A DNA stretch of 64,000 bases from Aedes albopictus (GCF_035046485.1 NC_085138.1:290948256-291012255), one strand, 5' to 3'. Counted from the stretch's first letter, positions 1 through 12,079 are shown. Made by a program: numbers and translations. The notes: generated by a model from the sequence alone, not told the origin.

Positions 1-960
1 TTAGCCCCAAAAGGCGCATTTAACACCATAGGGAAACCATTTCGTCGACTACGCAGTCCATCTCCCTGCCATTAGTGCGATCAAGAAGACGCGCATGCGT
101 CGCCATTGGATGATAAATTTATTTGATTAGAGCGAACGGCGGCTGATGCGAGAGGGAACCTCGACGACGAGTCGTAGTATATCAGCTATGAAGTCTCTAT
201 CGAAGTGGATAAATCTCCCCGTGTTGGCTCAGCAGGAACTTTGTAGCCGAGCCGTAGCGAATCCCGTGTGCTGCGCTGCTCTGCTTTCGAAAGCGTGTAA
301 ATGTCACACATAAAGCTATAGGGAAATCCCCTAGCGAGAAGTAACGGGGGTCCACCAGGGAGGGAGGAGCGAGAATTTGTCTCACGACATTTTGATCTTG
401 TTCGAGTGGTTGTTGGCTGGCTCATCAGCTGATCTGGTACCGCACCACTACTGCCACCACTGCTAACTGCTGGTTGAGGTGATTTTACGCTGGAATTTGA
501 TTTTTGAAAGTTGTACGGGATTCGTTTTATGTGGTGCATTCACTATAAATATGGCTATGAGTGTGGCTATACGGTGCGCATCTGCAAGGCTGGTGACTGC
601 GTTCCAGTCTGGCTGATGGTGGGTAAAGGTGACTGTGTGGGAAACGATGCGGGTCGGTCGTAGATTCATAGACTGATCGTGCACCTGAGATGTCGGGAAA
701 AACTGATTGCACTCGGCTTCTGGCAGGTTGAATGGGGTATGAGAAGCTGTAAATATTGTGAGTGATATTTGCTTCGGAGTATAATCCGGAGCAAAGAGCC
801 TTGCTTAAAACATTATTTTATAAATTGCTTATGAAAAGTATCGAATAATGAACACGTTTTTTTCCATGATGTTTCATTGTTTACAAGCCGGAAAACATAA
901 GAAATTAGTTGCCATATTTAAGATCTTTTTAAGCCTACATGGTGTCTGAGTAAAGCGTAA
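1..960. other. unassigned non-repetitive DNA, possible minus-strand 5' exon
   Basis: No known family is recognised in this relatively GC-balanced stretch. Minus-strand open frames of 60-117 codons exist but have no recognisable domain. On the minus strand a well-placed start (CAAAATGTC, ATG at 390-388) is followed directly by GTGAGA (385-380), which resembles a 5' exon ending in a splice donor. That reading is inference only. Confidence 0.3.
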
Positions 961-2448
961 TCAGTGGTGTCATCGTGGTTACTCCAAGTTACTCACTGAG
1001 TAACCAGCTCTTGAGATGAAAAAACAATTTTTTTTAGCTCCATGTATGAGCGCCCTCGCAATTATAATAACCTTTTCATTTTTTTGCGCTTCCATATATT
1101 TAAGAAAATAACTTTTCAGTGAACTTTGGAATTGTTTCCGCCCTACTGGATATAATAAAATCGCCTCGGTGATTTGCTGAAAAGGCGGCATGGAATTTTT
1201 TTTTCGTATTTTCATTTTTTTTTATTTTTTTTATTTTAATTAATATAAATACAATTTGACACTTCGTATTTTCAGCAAAAGGCGCCAAGTGTATGAAACT
1301 AAGGTGATGAGAGGGGGTTAACCCTCTCTTGGGCACGAGCTTGGCCCAATGTGAGAAAAAATTGCCCTCCAATTGTTTTTCTCAAATAATTGTATAAAAA
1401 TCTTTATTGCGGTATTGTTATTTTTTCTCGTTTATGTGGTTTTAGGTATTTTCCGCCCTTACGAATATCAGCAGATATGACTCTATGAATATTCTTAATT
1501 TTTGCGCCTATATACGAGTGAGGAAGTCTCATTCACGATATAGGAATTTCACCTCTAAGTCAAACTGAAAAGAAATGTTTCAACTCCCAGCATGAGCGCC
1601 CTCACAAATATAAGAAGAGCAACATATGTAGTGTTTAAATTTTTGTACTTCCATACATGTTAGAAAATAACTGTGTGAAATTAGGAAAAGTTTTCACGCT
1701 ACTGAATATAAGAAAATCACTTTGCTGATTTTTTTTTTTCGATATGTTTGCGCCCTTCTGGTTTGTGCACAAAAAAGGCGGCATTTTCGTAAAAAATTTT
1801 CTGAAAGTAAAAGGCGGAGGGACACTTACTATATGGAACTTAGCAATGGAAAGGGTTTAACCCTCAAAACTTTTCTCGTGGGTACGATCTGAGCGCCCTC
1901 AAATAGAGGAACTTATTTATTATCGGCAGTTTTGTTATCTTCGTCATGGGCAGTTTTAGAAACATGTTGAACGCAAATGTGGCCTCAAATCATTCCCAAC
2001 CAAGCAAAATTATTCGATGAAATCTCAGGCAGGTTGGCGGACACACACACACATCATAGCGAGGAGAACAAACCTGCCGATAATATTCAAAGTATATAAG
2101 ACAAAATATATTTTCAATTCTTCTACAAGTATGCAATTGTATAAAGATTCTCTGTTTTGATATTTATTGTAATTTTTTTACGCTTTTTATAAAAATCTCC
2201 AAAGTGATTTTAGATATTTTACGCCCATACAAATTTAAATTAAATTGAATTTTGTGAATATTCCAACTTGCGCGAATATGAACTTGTAGAAAAGTTTTAT
2301 TTATGACATTGGAATGTACTCGTTCGCATCCTAAAAAGAGCTGAATCGCCTATATGGTATTTAAGTTTTTGCGCCCTCATATCTATATATATAAAAATGA
2401 GTTTGAAGTTCCTTTGAGGCAACAAAACTCAAGAACGAATGAACCGAT
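960..2448. repeat. degenerate GCGCCCT-type interspersed repeat block
   Basis: Short diverged units recur with the pattern GCGCCCT or CGCCCT, then a run like ATATATAAGAAAATCAC, then poly-T. Examples lie near 1046, 1087, 1140, 1452, 1505, 1597, 1749, 1890 and 2370, spaced roughly 40-150 bp. The same pattern resumes at 4440-4720 and 5000-5260, on the other side of the foldback and SINE insertions. A sub-block with the words AAAGGCG and CTTGGGCACG occurs at about 1275-1345, in related form at 1795-1895, and again at 29620-29730. No coding potential is seen. The family is not recognised. Confidence 0.5.
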
Positions 2449-4262
2449 CAGCATTAGACCTCTTCATAAAAAATGAAATTTCTCGAATTCAGCCAGTCAC
2501 CCCCACATCTTAATTCTAATGCTGAAACATACTTCTGGTCAAATTTTCAGCTGAATTGGTGAAGATTTCGAGGTGCCTCAAGTCATATAAAATATCGTGG
2601 CAACCCTTCAATGAAAGATATGTCTATTCGTTACAACTTTTGTGAACATTATGTACTGATAGGATGATGTTTTGATCATATTTATCCATTTCTCAGACAT
2701 GCAAGTATGCTAAAAAGTTACATTTTACAACAGTTTTTGTTCTACGAAATTCCAACACTCAATATTTATCAAAACTTTCAAACCATTATATGATTACCCA
2801 CAATATTCTGAACAATATTGCCATACATCATTTTTTTACCCAATCTACGGAAAAAATCACAAAAATCGAAAAGTAGAAGCTATTCTGAGTTTCTTGATAT
2901 CTGGGGTTGACGCAACTGCTGGCAGGCAGAAAAATCAAACATAGTAGCTTTGCTTTTTCTTGATGATTGCAATGATTGATCATTGATTCAAGTGACAGGT
3001 TGGAACAAGTACACATTTCCTTAACAAAAGTGGCATATAATGTACCTCAGTAGAATATGAGAAATGGTTCAGATGGTAAGGCTTTGGACTGGCAAACCAA
3101 AGGTTCAGAGTTTGAATTTGTGTCAAATGTGCATTTTTCAATTTTTTTTCTGCAATGGTTTTCCTACAAATCTAAGCGTTAAACCTAACGTCGGAACTCG
3201 CGTCGGAAGATGTCATCCGACGATGTGATTTGATCCTAATGAGCGGATGTGATCCGCTACTCAGCCAAACAGTCCGACGTAAGAATCGAAGTACGGTTTA
3301 AGAAATAAATTAGCGTGCCCGATTTTCAACTACGCAAGCAATGAAAGTTTTATCATTCTGTCAGAATAATGCGTACATGCATGCGCTAGTTCATGCGGTT
3401 TCCCCTAACGCTAGCCAAAGGGATAGTAATGCAAGCAAAATGAAATAATGAAATTTTTTCATTTATTTTTGCACTTCAAGTGCTAGTTGATATTACCAGT
3501 TTGATAATAAAAAAAACTATACAAATGGTCTTATATTCAAACTCTGAACCTTTGGTTTGCCAGTCCAAAGCCTTACCATCTGAACCATTTCTCATGTTCT
3601 ACTGAGGTACATTATATGCCACTTTTGTTAAGGCAATGTGTACTTGTGCCAACCTGTCACTTGAATCAATGATCAATCATTGCAATCATCAAGAAAAAGC
3701 AAAGCTACTATGTTTGATTTTTCTGCCTGCGAGCAATTGCGTCAACCCCAGATATCAAAAAACTAAGAATAGCTTCTACTTTTCGATTTTTGTGATTTTT
3801 TCCTTAGATCGGGTAAGAAAATGATGTATGGCAATATTGTTCAGAATATTGTGGGTAATCATATAATGGTTTGAAAATTTTGATAAATATTGAGTATTTG
3901 AATTTCGTAGAACAAAAACTGTTGTAAAATGTAACTTTTTAGCATACTTGCATGTCTGAGAAATGGATAAATATGATCAAAACATCCTCCTATCAGTACA
4001 TAATGTTCACAAAAGTTGTAACGAATAGACATATCTTTCATTTAAGGGTTGCCACGATATTTTATATGGCTTCTAGCCTCCACGGGCATTTTTTAAAGGC
4101 GAAAAATGACCAAAAAACACTATTTTGACTTGAGGCACCTCGAAATCTTCACCAATTTAGCTGAAAATTTGACCAGAAGTATGTTTCAGCATTAGAATTA
4201 AGATGTGGGGGTGACTGGCTGAATTCGAGAAATTTCATTTTTTATGAAGAGGTCTAATCAGC
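2449..4262. mobile_element. large foldback (inverted-repeat) element, 1.8 kb, with 4-bp TSD
   Basis: Two long arms, about 2453-3128 and 3532-4258, are reverse complements of each other with modest divergence. They flank a unique loop of about 400 bp. The outer ends ATTAGACC and GGTCTAAT are flanked by CAGC on both sides (2449-2452 and 4259-4262), which fits a 4-bp target duplication. The right arm has about 50 bp (roughly 4074-4127) that is absent from the left. Matching 62-codon open frames in the two arms are simply the same repeat read twice. No transposase is present, so mobilisation would have to be in trans. Each arm carries a tRNA-like segment at its inner end. Confidence 0.8.
3061..3125 (+). 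other. tRNA-like (Pol III A/B-box-like) segment inside foldback arm
   Basis: TGGTTCAGATGG (about 3065-3076) matches the A-box pattern TRGYNNARNNG, and GGTTCAGAGTTTGAAT further on resembles a degenerate B box. The inverted copy lies at 3536-3600 on the minus strand. No acceptor stem can be drawn, so this is not a functional tRNA. Confidence 0.45.
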
Positions 4263-4727
4263 ATGACTCTTGCACGGATCGATTCGTATTTGTGGTGGCT
4301 GTGTTTATATGTACAAAAAGTTACGAAAACCATTTTAAAAAGTATGAAAATAGTGAAAATGATAATTTTTAATTAGCCGGGAAGAAATTCATAGTAATTG
4401 AAATGAAATCAATCTAGAGTGCGTTGCTGCGATGATTACACTGATTACACTGATATACGCTCTCCCAAATATAAGAAAATCTCGTGGTTTTTCATATTTC
4501 TGCACACTCATGGATTTACAAAAATTGCCCTTGTGAATAAGCTTTTAGCGGCCCGTCCGAAGGGGATGATAAGCTGTGGTATAGAATGGGGAATTAGATT
4601 TTTTTCTGTCTCTTTTCTAGGAATCACCTCTTTTATCGATATTGTTGCGCTCGCAAAAGAAAAACTTCCTTCTTGATATTTTAACTTTGATTTGCGCTCC
4701 AATTCCAAATCAGTATTATGCTTTTGG
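4263..4727. repeat. continuation of degenerate GCGCCCT-type repeat
   Basis: The same AT-rich units (ATATAAGAAAATCTCGTGG, TTGCGCTCGC, TTTGCGCTCC) as at 960-2448 continue here. The short open frames seen in both strands overlap the repeat units and show no domain. Confidence 0.4.
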
Positions 4728-4735
4728 AAGGGCGG

Positions 4736-4998
4736 GTCTCCAGTTAGCCTAGTGGTTAAGGCTATGGATCGTAAATCCGGAGACGGCGGGTTCGATTCCC
4801 GTTCCGGTCGGAAAACTTTTTCTCGACTCCCTGGGCATAGAGTATCATTGTACTTGCCTCACAAGATACATATTCATGCAATGGCAAGCAAAGAAAGCCC
4901 TTCAATTAATAACTGTGGAAGTGCTCAAAGAACACTAAGTTGAAGCGAGGCAGGCCAAGTCCCAATATGGACGTAGAGCCATAAAGAAGAAGAAGAAT
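4736..4998 (+). mobile_element. Feilai-type tRNA-derived SINE
   Basis: The tRNA-related head contains an A box (TAGCCTAGTGG) and a B box (GGTTCGATTCC). A tRNA-unrelated body follows, including AATAACTGTGGAAGTGCTC, and the element ends in a GAA-rich triplet tail. This is the known organisation of the Aedes Feilai family. The element is flanked by AAGGGCGG at 4728-4735 and 4999-5006, a likely target-site duplication. It is transcribed by RNA polymerase III and moves with the reverse transcriptase of a partner LINE. It inserted into the GCGCCCT-type repeat. Confidence 0.9.
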
Positions 4999-5006
4999 AA
5001 GGGCGG

Positions 5007-5296
5007 AAAAGCCTTCTATATTATCTTCAGTGATTGTTCATATGTTTTTTTTCACGAAATTACTTTTGCCATTTTTTGAAAACATTGCGCTTCCTCGATT
5101 TGAAAGAATAATCACCTTTTTCAAGTTAGAAAATTTTGTTCCGCCCTGCTGCTTCTAAATATTAGAAACCGTCTATGATTTTTTTGTGGCCTTCTATATG
5201 TAAAAAAGTAAATTGCTTTGTAAGTTTTTCATTTTTTTTGCGCCCATACACGTGCAAAAAACTGCAATATTGAGACCTCTTCCAGTGATTTCTTAA
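5007..5296. repeat. degenerate GCGCCCT-type repeat, last block
   Basis: The words TTGCGCTTCC, TTCCGCCCTGC and TTGCGCCCATACA continue the pattern seen on the other side of the SINE. Nothing else is recognisable. Confidence 0.4.
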
Positions 5297-6022
5297 TTAA
5301 CCTTCACGTACCCGACCCCCGACAACTCATTTTCAAAATGCTGGCATTTCGTCGATTTACATCCGATTTATTTTACTGAAGGGGCCATCTAATATCCGGA
5401 ACCATTCCGGAGATATTCCGGATTGTACTGGGGTCGGGGAGTGGGGGACTTGTCTATTTTGCCCGTGGAACCTGTGCTTAATGTTCCGGGGTGGCCAAAT
5501 TAGTTGATACAGACTTCAGTCTATCGTTTCTGACTCAGTCATCGAAATCATGAAGATTGATATGTCATACGGCATGTTTAGGTTGAAAACCATATTTGTC
5601 TCCAATGAGGCCCGCGGAACCTGTCCCGGGATACGCATGGGTCAACTTATTCATATCTGGTTATCGCAGTTGTGTTTTACTGTTCGCAACAAAAAATTTG
5701 CTGAAAATCGATGGTTCAAATACAATAACACACGAAATAATCACTTTTAGCATTTTTGGCCACCCCCATGACCCCAGCACAATCTGAAATATCCCCGGTA
5801 AGGTTCCGGATATCGCATGGCCACTCGAGTATAATGAATGAGCACCAATTTATAATCGTTTAAGGGCGACTTCAATAAAATCGGCTGAAAATAGACGAGA
5901 TGCCAGCATTTTATAAATGAGTTGTCGGGGGTCGGGTACGTGAAGGTTAGGTATCAGTATGTCGGCTACAGAGGCACGTTCTCCTCCATTTGGGAAATTT
6001 GTGCCATAAACGTGAAGGTTAA
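5297..6022. mobile_element. TTAA-flanked MITE (piggyBac-like), 718 bp
   Basis: TTAA lies at 5297-5300 and 6019-6022. The termini CCTTCACGT and ACGTGAAGG are inverted. A longer, nearly perfect inverted repeat sits at 5301-5333 and about 5914-5948 (core CCCGACCCCCGACAAC). TTAA duplication and a CC-start terminus are typical of the piggyBac superfamily. There is no transposase frame. The right side carries about 70 bp outside the strong inverted repeat, so the true right end could instead be at 5948. Confidence 0.65.
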
Positions 6023-6049
6023 TCCATACACATAAAATAAATATTTCAG

Positions 6050-7440
6050 AGATTTATTTAGAAATTTATTCAAAGATTACCCGCCAAGTTTATCAAAGTT
6101 ATATTCGGAAAATTTCCCCACAGATTTCTTCAATTTCTCATGTCTTCAGAAATAACTTCAGCGATTCCTTCAAAAAATCTTCCAGGGAATTTTGGAGAAA
6201 TTCTGCCATGGCTTCGAAGATTTCAATGAGAAATCTTTCAGTAATTAGTTCTTAGTTTTCTTCAGAATTTTCTCCAAAGTATGCTTGAGAATACTCTAGA
6301 AATTAATTCAGGAACTTTTTTATAAAACATCTCTGATTTTTTTCGGATATTGCTCCATGGATTTTTTTAGAAAATCCTCAAGGAATTCCGTATTTTAGAA
6401 CATCTTGCATTTATAAAATTTACAAAATTACCTTTTCTGTGCACGTGTAGAAATTACTACAGGGGTCTTAAAATCTACTAGGATTATCTAGGATTTCTTT
6501 TCAGAAACCCTTCCGGCTACTCCACCATCAATAGATTATGAAAGCTTTCTTGGGATTCGTTTAAGATATTTATCGGAAATCTCTCCAGTGATCCCTTTAG
6601 AATTTTCCAAAAAGATTTACTTCCAAACAATATAATTTAAAAAATCTTTTGTTGGTTTCTCCACTTCTCCACGGATTTATTGAAGATAAATATTCAAAAA
6701 TATTTCCTAGGAGTTCCTACGGAAATTCCTTTAAAAAATTCCAAGTGTTTTTCCTAGGAATTTTTGCAGACGCTTATCTATGCGTTTCTATGGATATTCA
6801 GGTTTTTTTTCAGAAATTCGACCACATACTTCTCAAAGAAAAGTATCAGAAAATCCTCGTAGAATTTTATTTAAGGATTTCTACAGGAGTTTTCCTGTCT
6901 ATTCCTCAATATTTTTCCAGAAATTCCACCAAGTATTTACCGAGAAGTTTCTCCAGGAAGTTCTTATAACATTTCTCCAAGGATTTCTTTAAAAACTTTC
7001 CTCAGCTCCATTCGGATATTCATTCAAAGTACTTCCTTTATCTTCTACAGGGGTTTTACTGAAGAATTTTTCACTTAAGAAAATCCTAACACCTGAATGT
7101 TAAGGGTCGCTGAACTGTACTCATACGTTTATAGAATGAAAGATTCAAGCCTGTTCAAGCTAACAGTTTTGAGAAGAATCCGCCTTTCGATCACGGAACT
7201 CCGGAAGGTTTTCTTTCAGAAATCCATGTGGAGATTTCATCAAGTGATTTCCTAAAGTTTTTTTTCAAGTAGTTTTACAAGGAATTTTTAGAAATTTAGA
7301 TGTCTGTTTAGATATTCATCCAGCGTTTTTTTCTTTCAGAAATTGCAGAAAAAATACTGAAGAACTATTTAGGTAATCGCTGAAGGAATTTCCAAGAGAG
7401 ATTGTTTCAAGAAATTCGTAAAAAATTTTGGAGATACCTT
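6050..7440. repeat. degenerate GGAATTCC-type satellite, block 1
   Basis: Irregular units of about 20-30 bp carry variants of TTCCTTCAGAAATTTC, AGGAATTCC and TTCCAAGGATTTC. It is the same family that fills much of this window and is nearly homogeneous at 53997-55203. Open frames here, such as 6649-6969, are by-products of the repeat. Confidence 0.7.
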
Positions 7441-7676
7441 TGTTATTGAAAAAACCCAGGTTAATCCACCTAGTGGTGATAGTGCCTTTCTCGTCGAATA
7501 TGTACTCAACATTTTTTTCCGGCCATAAGCCGAAGTGTTCCTGAACCCTGAGTATACTCTAGAACGGAATAAATCTCATTTTCTTCTTTTGTCACAGTGC
7601 TCGTTGACTCGTCAATGAGGGGTGGAGTTGATAAATAATAAATGTATTTGATGAAAAAATTCTTTAAAAAATTAAG

Positions 7677-8056
7677 CAAAACCGCTTAAGGCGAAACTGG
7701 AAGCATTTCCTATTATTTTTTGGTTTTTGATTTTTTATAAAATAACGAAGCAATATTTTCAAAATCGGTTTTCGTGCACATTTCGAGTATGGATCAGGGT
7801 ATATTCTGATTTTGTTACGCGGCATAAAATGTTTTTCGTTTTTGCAGAAACCATTTTTTGTGAAATTTTGTTCAAACATGGTTTCTGCAAAAACGAAACA
7901 CATTTTATACCGCATAAAAAAACAGAAGATACCCTGATCCACACTCTACATGTGCACGAAAACCGATTTTGAAAATATTGCTTCGTTATTTAATAGTACA
8001 TCAAAAACCAAAAAATGAGGAAAGGCTTCCAGTTTCGCCTTAACTCATCGGTTTTG
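7677..8056. mobile_element. foldback MITE nested in large element A
   Basis: An almost complete palindrome of about 380 bp. The ends CAAAACCG and CGGTTTTG match, then GGCGAAACTGGAAGC pairs with GCTTCCAGTTTCGCC, and the centre carries inverted copies of TTTCGTTTTTGCAGAAACC. Open frames of 60-92 codons on both strands are the palindrome itself. Confidence 0.7.
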
Positions 8057-8819
8057 ATAAAAAAAAAAAAACTTCTGGAAGACTCTAATTTCACTTTAAA
8101 ATTGATAAATCTATTGGTTTATTTATTTGTGCACTTCTTCAAGATGTTGAAATCCGACCAAAATTTCCAAGGGGGGACCCCTCTGGACTTAAGAGAAAAT
8201 CAAAATTTGTGTCAGCCTTATTAAGAAAAGCAAGAATTTTATCAAAGCCATAATTGAATTTGGAATTGACGGCTCATATTCCGACGCTATGTTAAACGTA
8301 TAGGCCGAGCTGAAAAATATCAAATCTCTCAGTTGACTGCTTGACCACCTTCACTAGCACTGGATGCCGATCATTATCAAGACATTTCGGTATTTTTTTT
8401 CTGCGCATTTTAGCCTATATTTTATTATCATTAGTTATAAGATTCATGTAAAATTTGACAAAAAAAAAGGGCAAGCAATCGAAATTTCCCCTATTAAAGC
8501 CCATTAAAATTTCAACCGTGTTACAGAGCGCGAGGACTCAACCAGTTGCATCAAAATTATTCGCAGTAATTTTAGACGCAGAAGGGGATTGGTGCTATAA
8601 AATTTAAATTTTTCCATACAACGTTGATCCATCCTACTGTAAAATGACGCCTCAGGAATCTAAAATGATGTAATTTGACAAGATCGCTTGAATTTTTTAT
8701 CAAGGTTTTGTTCTTTTACACATATTAATAGCTTGCATCGATTTTGTTCACCTGCGTTATTTCAGCAATGGATCCAACCCTGATTCTGCAACACTGCCGG
8801 TAATCTTAAGTGTGGTCAG

Positions 8820-9960
8820 AGACTATTTTCTTGCTGCCCGTGTAACTGGTTAACGAACACTTTTGATGATTTGATGTTTCGCATGCATGGGTTTGGTTTT
8901 GTTTTTTAATTGGTCACTTCCGACGGAACACCTGGAACCGGTTCCGGAAGACAATCGGTTTAGATACGGTATGAAACTGTTTTCTTGCTTACCGTTCATC
9001 TGGTTATCGAAAAACCCCGCTCTTCCATGTGTCACATGCATGGGCTTGGTTCACTTTTTTAATTGACCACTTCCAGCGGGACAGCTGGAACCGGTTCTGG
9101 AACACAACCGGTTCAGATATAGTCTGAAACTATTTTCCTGCTTACCGTTCATCTGGTTATCGAAAAAGCCGCCCTTTGATGTGTCGCATGCCTAGGTTTG
9201 GATCACTTTTTTAATTGGCCACTTCCGGCAGGACATCTGAAACCGGTTCCGGAATACTACCGGTTCAAACATGGTCTGAAACTATTTTCCTGCTTACCGT
9301 TCATTTGGTTATCGAAAAAGCCGCTGTTTGATGTGTCACATGCCTGGGTTTGGTTCACTTTTTTAATTGCCCAATTCCGGCAGGACATCCGGAACTGGTT
9401 CCGGAATACTACCGGTTCAAACGAGGTTTGAAACTATTTTCTTGCTTACCGTTCATCTGGTTATCGAAAAAGCCGCTCTTTGATGTGTCGCATGCCTGGG
9501 TTTGGTTCACTTTTTTAATTGGCCACTTCCGACAGGACATCCGGAACCGGTTCCGGAACACAATCGTATCAAACATGGTCTGAAACCATTTTCCTGCTTA
9601 CCGTTCATCTGGTTATCGAAAAAGCCGCTCTTTGATGTGTCGCATGCCTGGGTTTGATACACATTTTTAATTGGCCACTTCCGGCAGGACATCCGGAACC
9701 GGTTCCGGAATACTACCGGTTCAAACATGGTCTGAAACTATTTTTCTGCTTACCATTCAACTGGTTATCGAAAAATCCGCTATTTGACGTGTCGCATGCA
9801 TGGGTTATGTTCACTTTCTTATTTGGCCACTTCCGGCGGGACACCCGGAACCGGTTCTGAAACACTACCGGTTCAGATATAGTCAGAGACTATTTTCCTT
9901 CACCCGGTTCATTAGATAATCGAAAATGCAGTGGTTTGATGGGTCGCATGTGTGGGTTTG
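8820..9960. repeat. tandem array of about 153-bp units
   Basis: Seven to eight copies of a unit containing GGTTTGGTTCAC, TTGGCCACTTCCGGC, CCGGAACCGGTTCCGG, CTACCGGTTC, GTCTGAAACTATTTTCC and GGTTATCGAAAAAGCC. Unit starts lie near 8889, 9042, 9195, 9349, 9503, 9654, 9807 and 9955. The 16-bp perfect palindrome CCGGAACCGGTTCCGG is intact at 9541-9556 and 9693-9708 and near-intact in most other units. Overlapping open frames of 60-80 codons repeat with the array and are not genes. Confidence 0.85.
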
Positions 9961-10149
9961 TTGCATTTTCATATCTGGCCCCTTCCTGGGGTACCGGTCC
10001 GGAACACCTAAATGGCCATAACTCCGGAACGGCTGGACCGATCTGAACCATTTTCAATAGGAAACAATGGGACAATGTACTCCGTCGAATGAACCATCGG
10101 TCGTTGAAATCGGTTCATATTTACTATCTAAAAATGAGGTGACCTTTTT

Positions 10150-10209
10150 GTACACATACACACATACACACGCACACACATACATACACACACACATACA
10201 TACACACAG
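10150..10209. repeat. (CA)n/(TACA)n microsatellite
   Basis: About 60 bp of ACAC and TACA repeats at a fixed place in this element family. The equivalent site of copy B holds a longer tract. Confidence 0.95.
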
Positions 10210-10269
10210 ACATCAACTCAACCCCTCCGGGGTCTCTATCAAATTTTTGATTTTGGAGTGAACATATAG

Positions 10270-10302
10270 CCTTTCGGTACACCTTGGTGTACGAGAAAGG
10301 CA
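10270..10302. other. terminal hairpin of large element A
   Basis: GTACACCTTGGTGTAC (10277-10292) forms a perfect 7-bp stem. It is extended by outer CCTTTC and GAAAGG, so the whole element end can fold. Copy B has GTACACTTAGTGTAC, a paired change at the top of the stem. Confidence 0.6.
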
Positions 10303-10306
10303 AAAA

Positions 10307-10983
10307 TAGAAAGAATCTAAAAAATGCCAACCAAATGCAAACCGTATTACGATTAGCAATAAAACTGGTTTAAAACTGTGTTGAAAAATGTTTCACCATC
10401 AAAGATGTGAAAATATGCATGTGTTTCTTTTTGTTTTTCAGCAAAAAGTTGAACAGCTCATCATTATTATTATTTTTTTCAAACCTGATCAAAACCAAAG
10501 GTGCAGCGAAGTTTCTTCATAGAAAGTTTAGATGGAAATATCATTCGAAAGTAGAAAGAGACAATTCCAAAGTAACATGAACATTCAATTCTATCGTGAA
10601 TATTGGGACTGTACCAGCATAAAATTAATGCGTTACGGAAATGGTGAATCATCTTGAAATAATTATGTTTCATTAATGTTCACTGATTCTTTGACATGGC
10701 ACCATTTATAGTTGAGGAAAATCGAATATAATCGAGTGGAACGCCATCTGTTGAGAGTTCTGGAAGTGTTATTGGTAGTTTAAAACAGAAATAAAATCAT
10801 ATTGAAGAGTGTTGTTTGCTCTTGAATTAAGGGTTAATGGATAGTTTTATGTTATAAAACCTTTCATCAATGAAAAAAATCAATTATAAAAGAAGTCATA
10901 AAATTATGAGTTTTAGATATTTCTGCAATTACCCAGTAATAATAAAATAAAAAAAAATCCTATGGAATTGTCCTTTGCAGGTA
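10307..10983. other. unassigned AT-rich DNA
   Basis: No repeat structure, coding domain or inverted termini are recognised. A 64-codon minus frame (10479-10673) has no recognisable motif. Confidence 0.3.
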
Positions 10984-11302
10984 CAGTGGTTTTTCGGTTT
11001 TATCACGATCAAAAAAAAAAAAATACCGTGATATAAACGAAACCGTGAATTTTGTGAAACGAGAAAAAAATGTAATTTGTTTATTAAAAATCGTTCAGCT
11101 GTAAAATATATGAGTCGTAGTTCACATTTTTTAACAGTTTTGGTGAACTGGGCAATGCTGTATTGATTTTATTTTGATTTCGGCATGTTTTAGAACAAGT
11201 GTGATAAAAACGAAACAGAAATCGTGATAAAATCAAATAGAAACCCGTGAATTTGGGCGAGTAGTGATTAAAACGACTAGTGATAAAACCGAAACGCCAC
11301 TG
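10984..11302. mobile_element. TA-flanked MITE (Tc1/mariner or pogo-like), 319 bp
   Basis: The termini CAGTGGTTTTTCGGTTTTAT and, inverted, CAGTGGCGTTTCGGTTTTAT are flanked by TA on both sides (10982-10983, 11303-11304). A CAGTG start with a TA duplication is typical of the pogo/Tigger part of the Tc1/mariner superfamily. There is no transposase. Confidence 0.8.
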
Positions 11303-11304
11303 TA

Positions 11305-11960
11305 TTCATTCAAAATTTCTTGAAAACATCCATAAAAATGCTAAGAAATGTTGAATATACCTGTAGGAACCATTGGAGAAATTCAGGTCATAATTTCTGA
11401 AAAAAAAAAATGAAATAAAATCATAATTTCCTTAATAAATCCCTAGAGAAATTTCCGAAAGAATATCCAAATCTTTGTGAAAACAAAATCTTCCTGAATT
11501 GCATCTTTCAACGAAACGTTTGGAATAATTCCTAGTAGAATTTATTGAGAAATGTCTGCAAGAATTTTCGGAGAAATCCCCGGAAGAAATTCTGGCAATA
11601 TTTCTGAAGTCCTTCAGAAATGTTTGAAGAAATGAAAGAGTTCAATTATGTACTTATGTTGTAATACTTGGATGAATTTCCTAAATATTGAATCCCTTAA
11701 GGAATCTCAGGCGGAGAGGAGGATAATTAGAGGAATCTTGTTATTCTTGTTGTTCTTGTTATAATCATTCTCAGAAATCCTACGGCCATCTTCTTTCTGT
11801 AAATATTCCGGAAATTATTTAAAAAATACCACAAAAAATCCGTAAAGGAATTTAACACCCCATAGGTAATCTGCAGAGTTTTCTAGAATATTCAAGAAGA
11901 ATTCTTCCAAAACTCATAAAAGAATTTCAAGAAAAAATGTCCCTTCCACGATAATTACAG
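11305..11960. repeat. degenerate GGAATTCC-type satellite, block 2
   Basis: Units such as AATTCCTAGTAGAATTTATTG, AGAAATCCCCGGAAGAAATTC and AAAGGAATTTAACACC, mostly in the GAAATTCC (reverse) orientation relative to block 1. Confidence 0.55.
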
Positions 11961-12079
11961 ATACAAATTGTATAGTGGAAATATAATACATGGACGGGTT
12001 TTCCCAGTATGGGGGCGTACCAGTATAGCGGGCGCTGAAATTTAGAAACCTTGAGTAACCCGCTCTAATTTTAGCATGA

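Larger units (their letters stand above)
7450..10306. mobile_element. large non-autonomous element with 12-bp TIRs and 3' hairpin, copy A
   Basis: The left terminus reads AATCCACCTAGTGGTGAT and then TGCCTTTCTCGT (7483-7494). The right terminus is a hairpin followed by ACGAGAAAGGCA (10291-10302), the exact inverted repeat. Copy B (13579-15097) has the same left end, the same internal array type, the same subterminal module with ATAACTCCGGAACGGCTGG (ACTTCGGAACGACTGG in B), a CA microsatellite and the same right end. That recurrence defines a family. There is no coding capacity. The superfamily is not recognised: a hairpin near the 3' end suggests Helitrons, but no CTRR end is visible and Helitrons lack TIRs. 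Confidence 0.6.

Noticed and set aside
2828..3824. Two matching 62-codon frames that look like a conserved small protein
   Set aside because: They are mirror copies in the two arms of one foldback element, so similarity reflects the inverted repeat, not selection on protein.
4741..4810. tRNA gene in the Feilai head
   Set aside because: It is the tRNA-related part of a SINE, followed by the SINE body and GAA tail.
8820..9960. CRISPR-like array
   Set aside because: Units are about 153 bp, fully repeated without unique spacers, in a eukaryotic context.
7450..10306. Helitron
   Set aside because: A 3' hairpin is present, but there is no CTRR end, the element has TIRs, and no Rep/helicase coding is seen.
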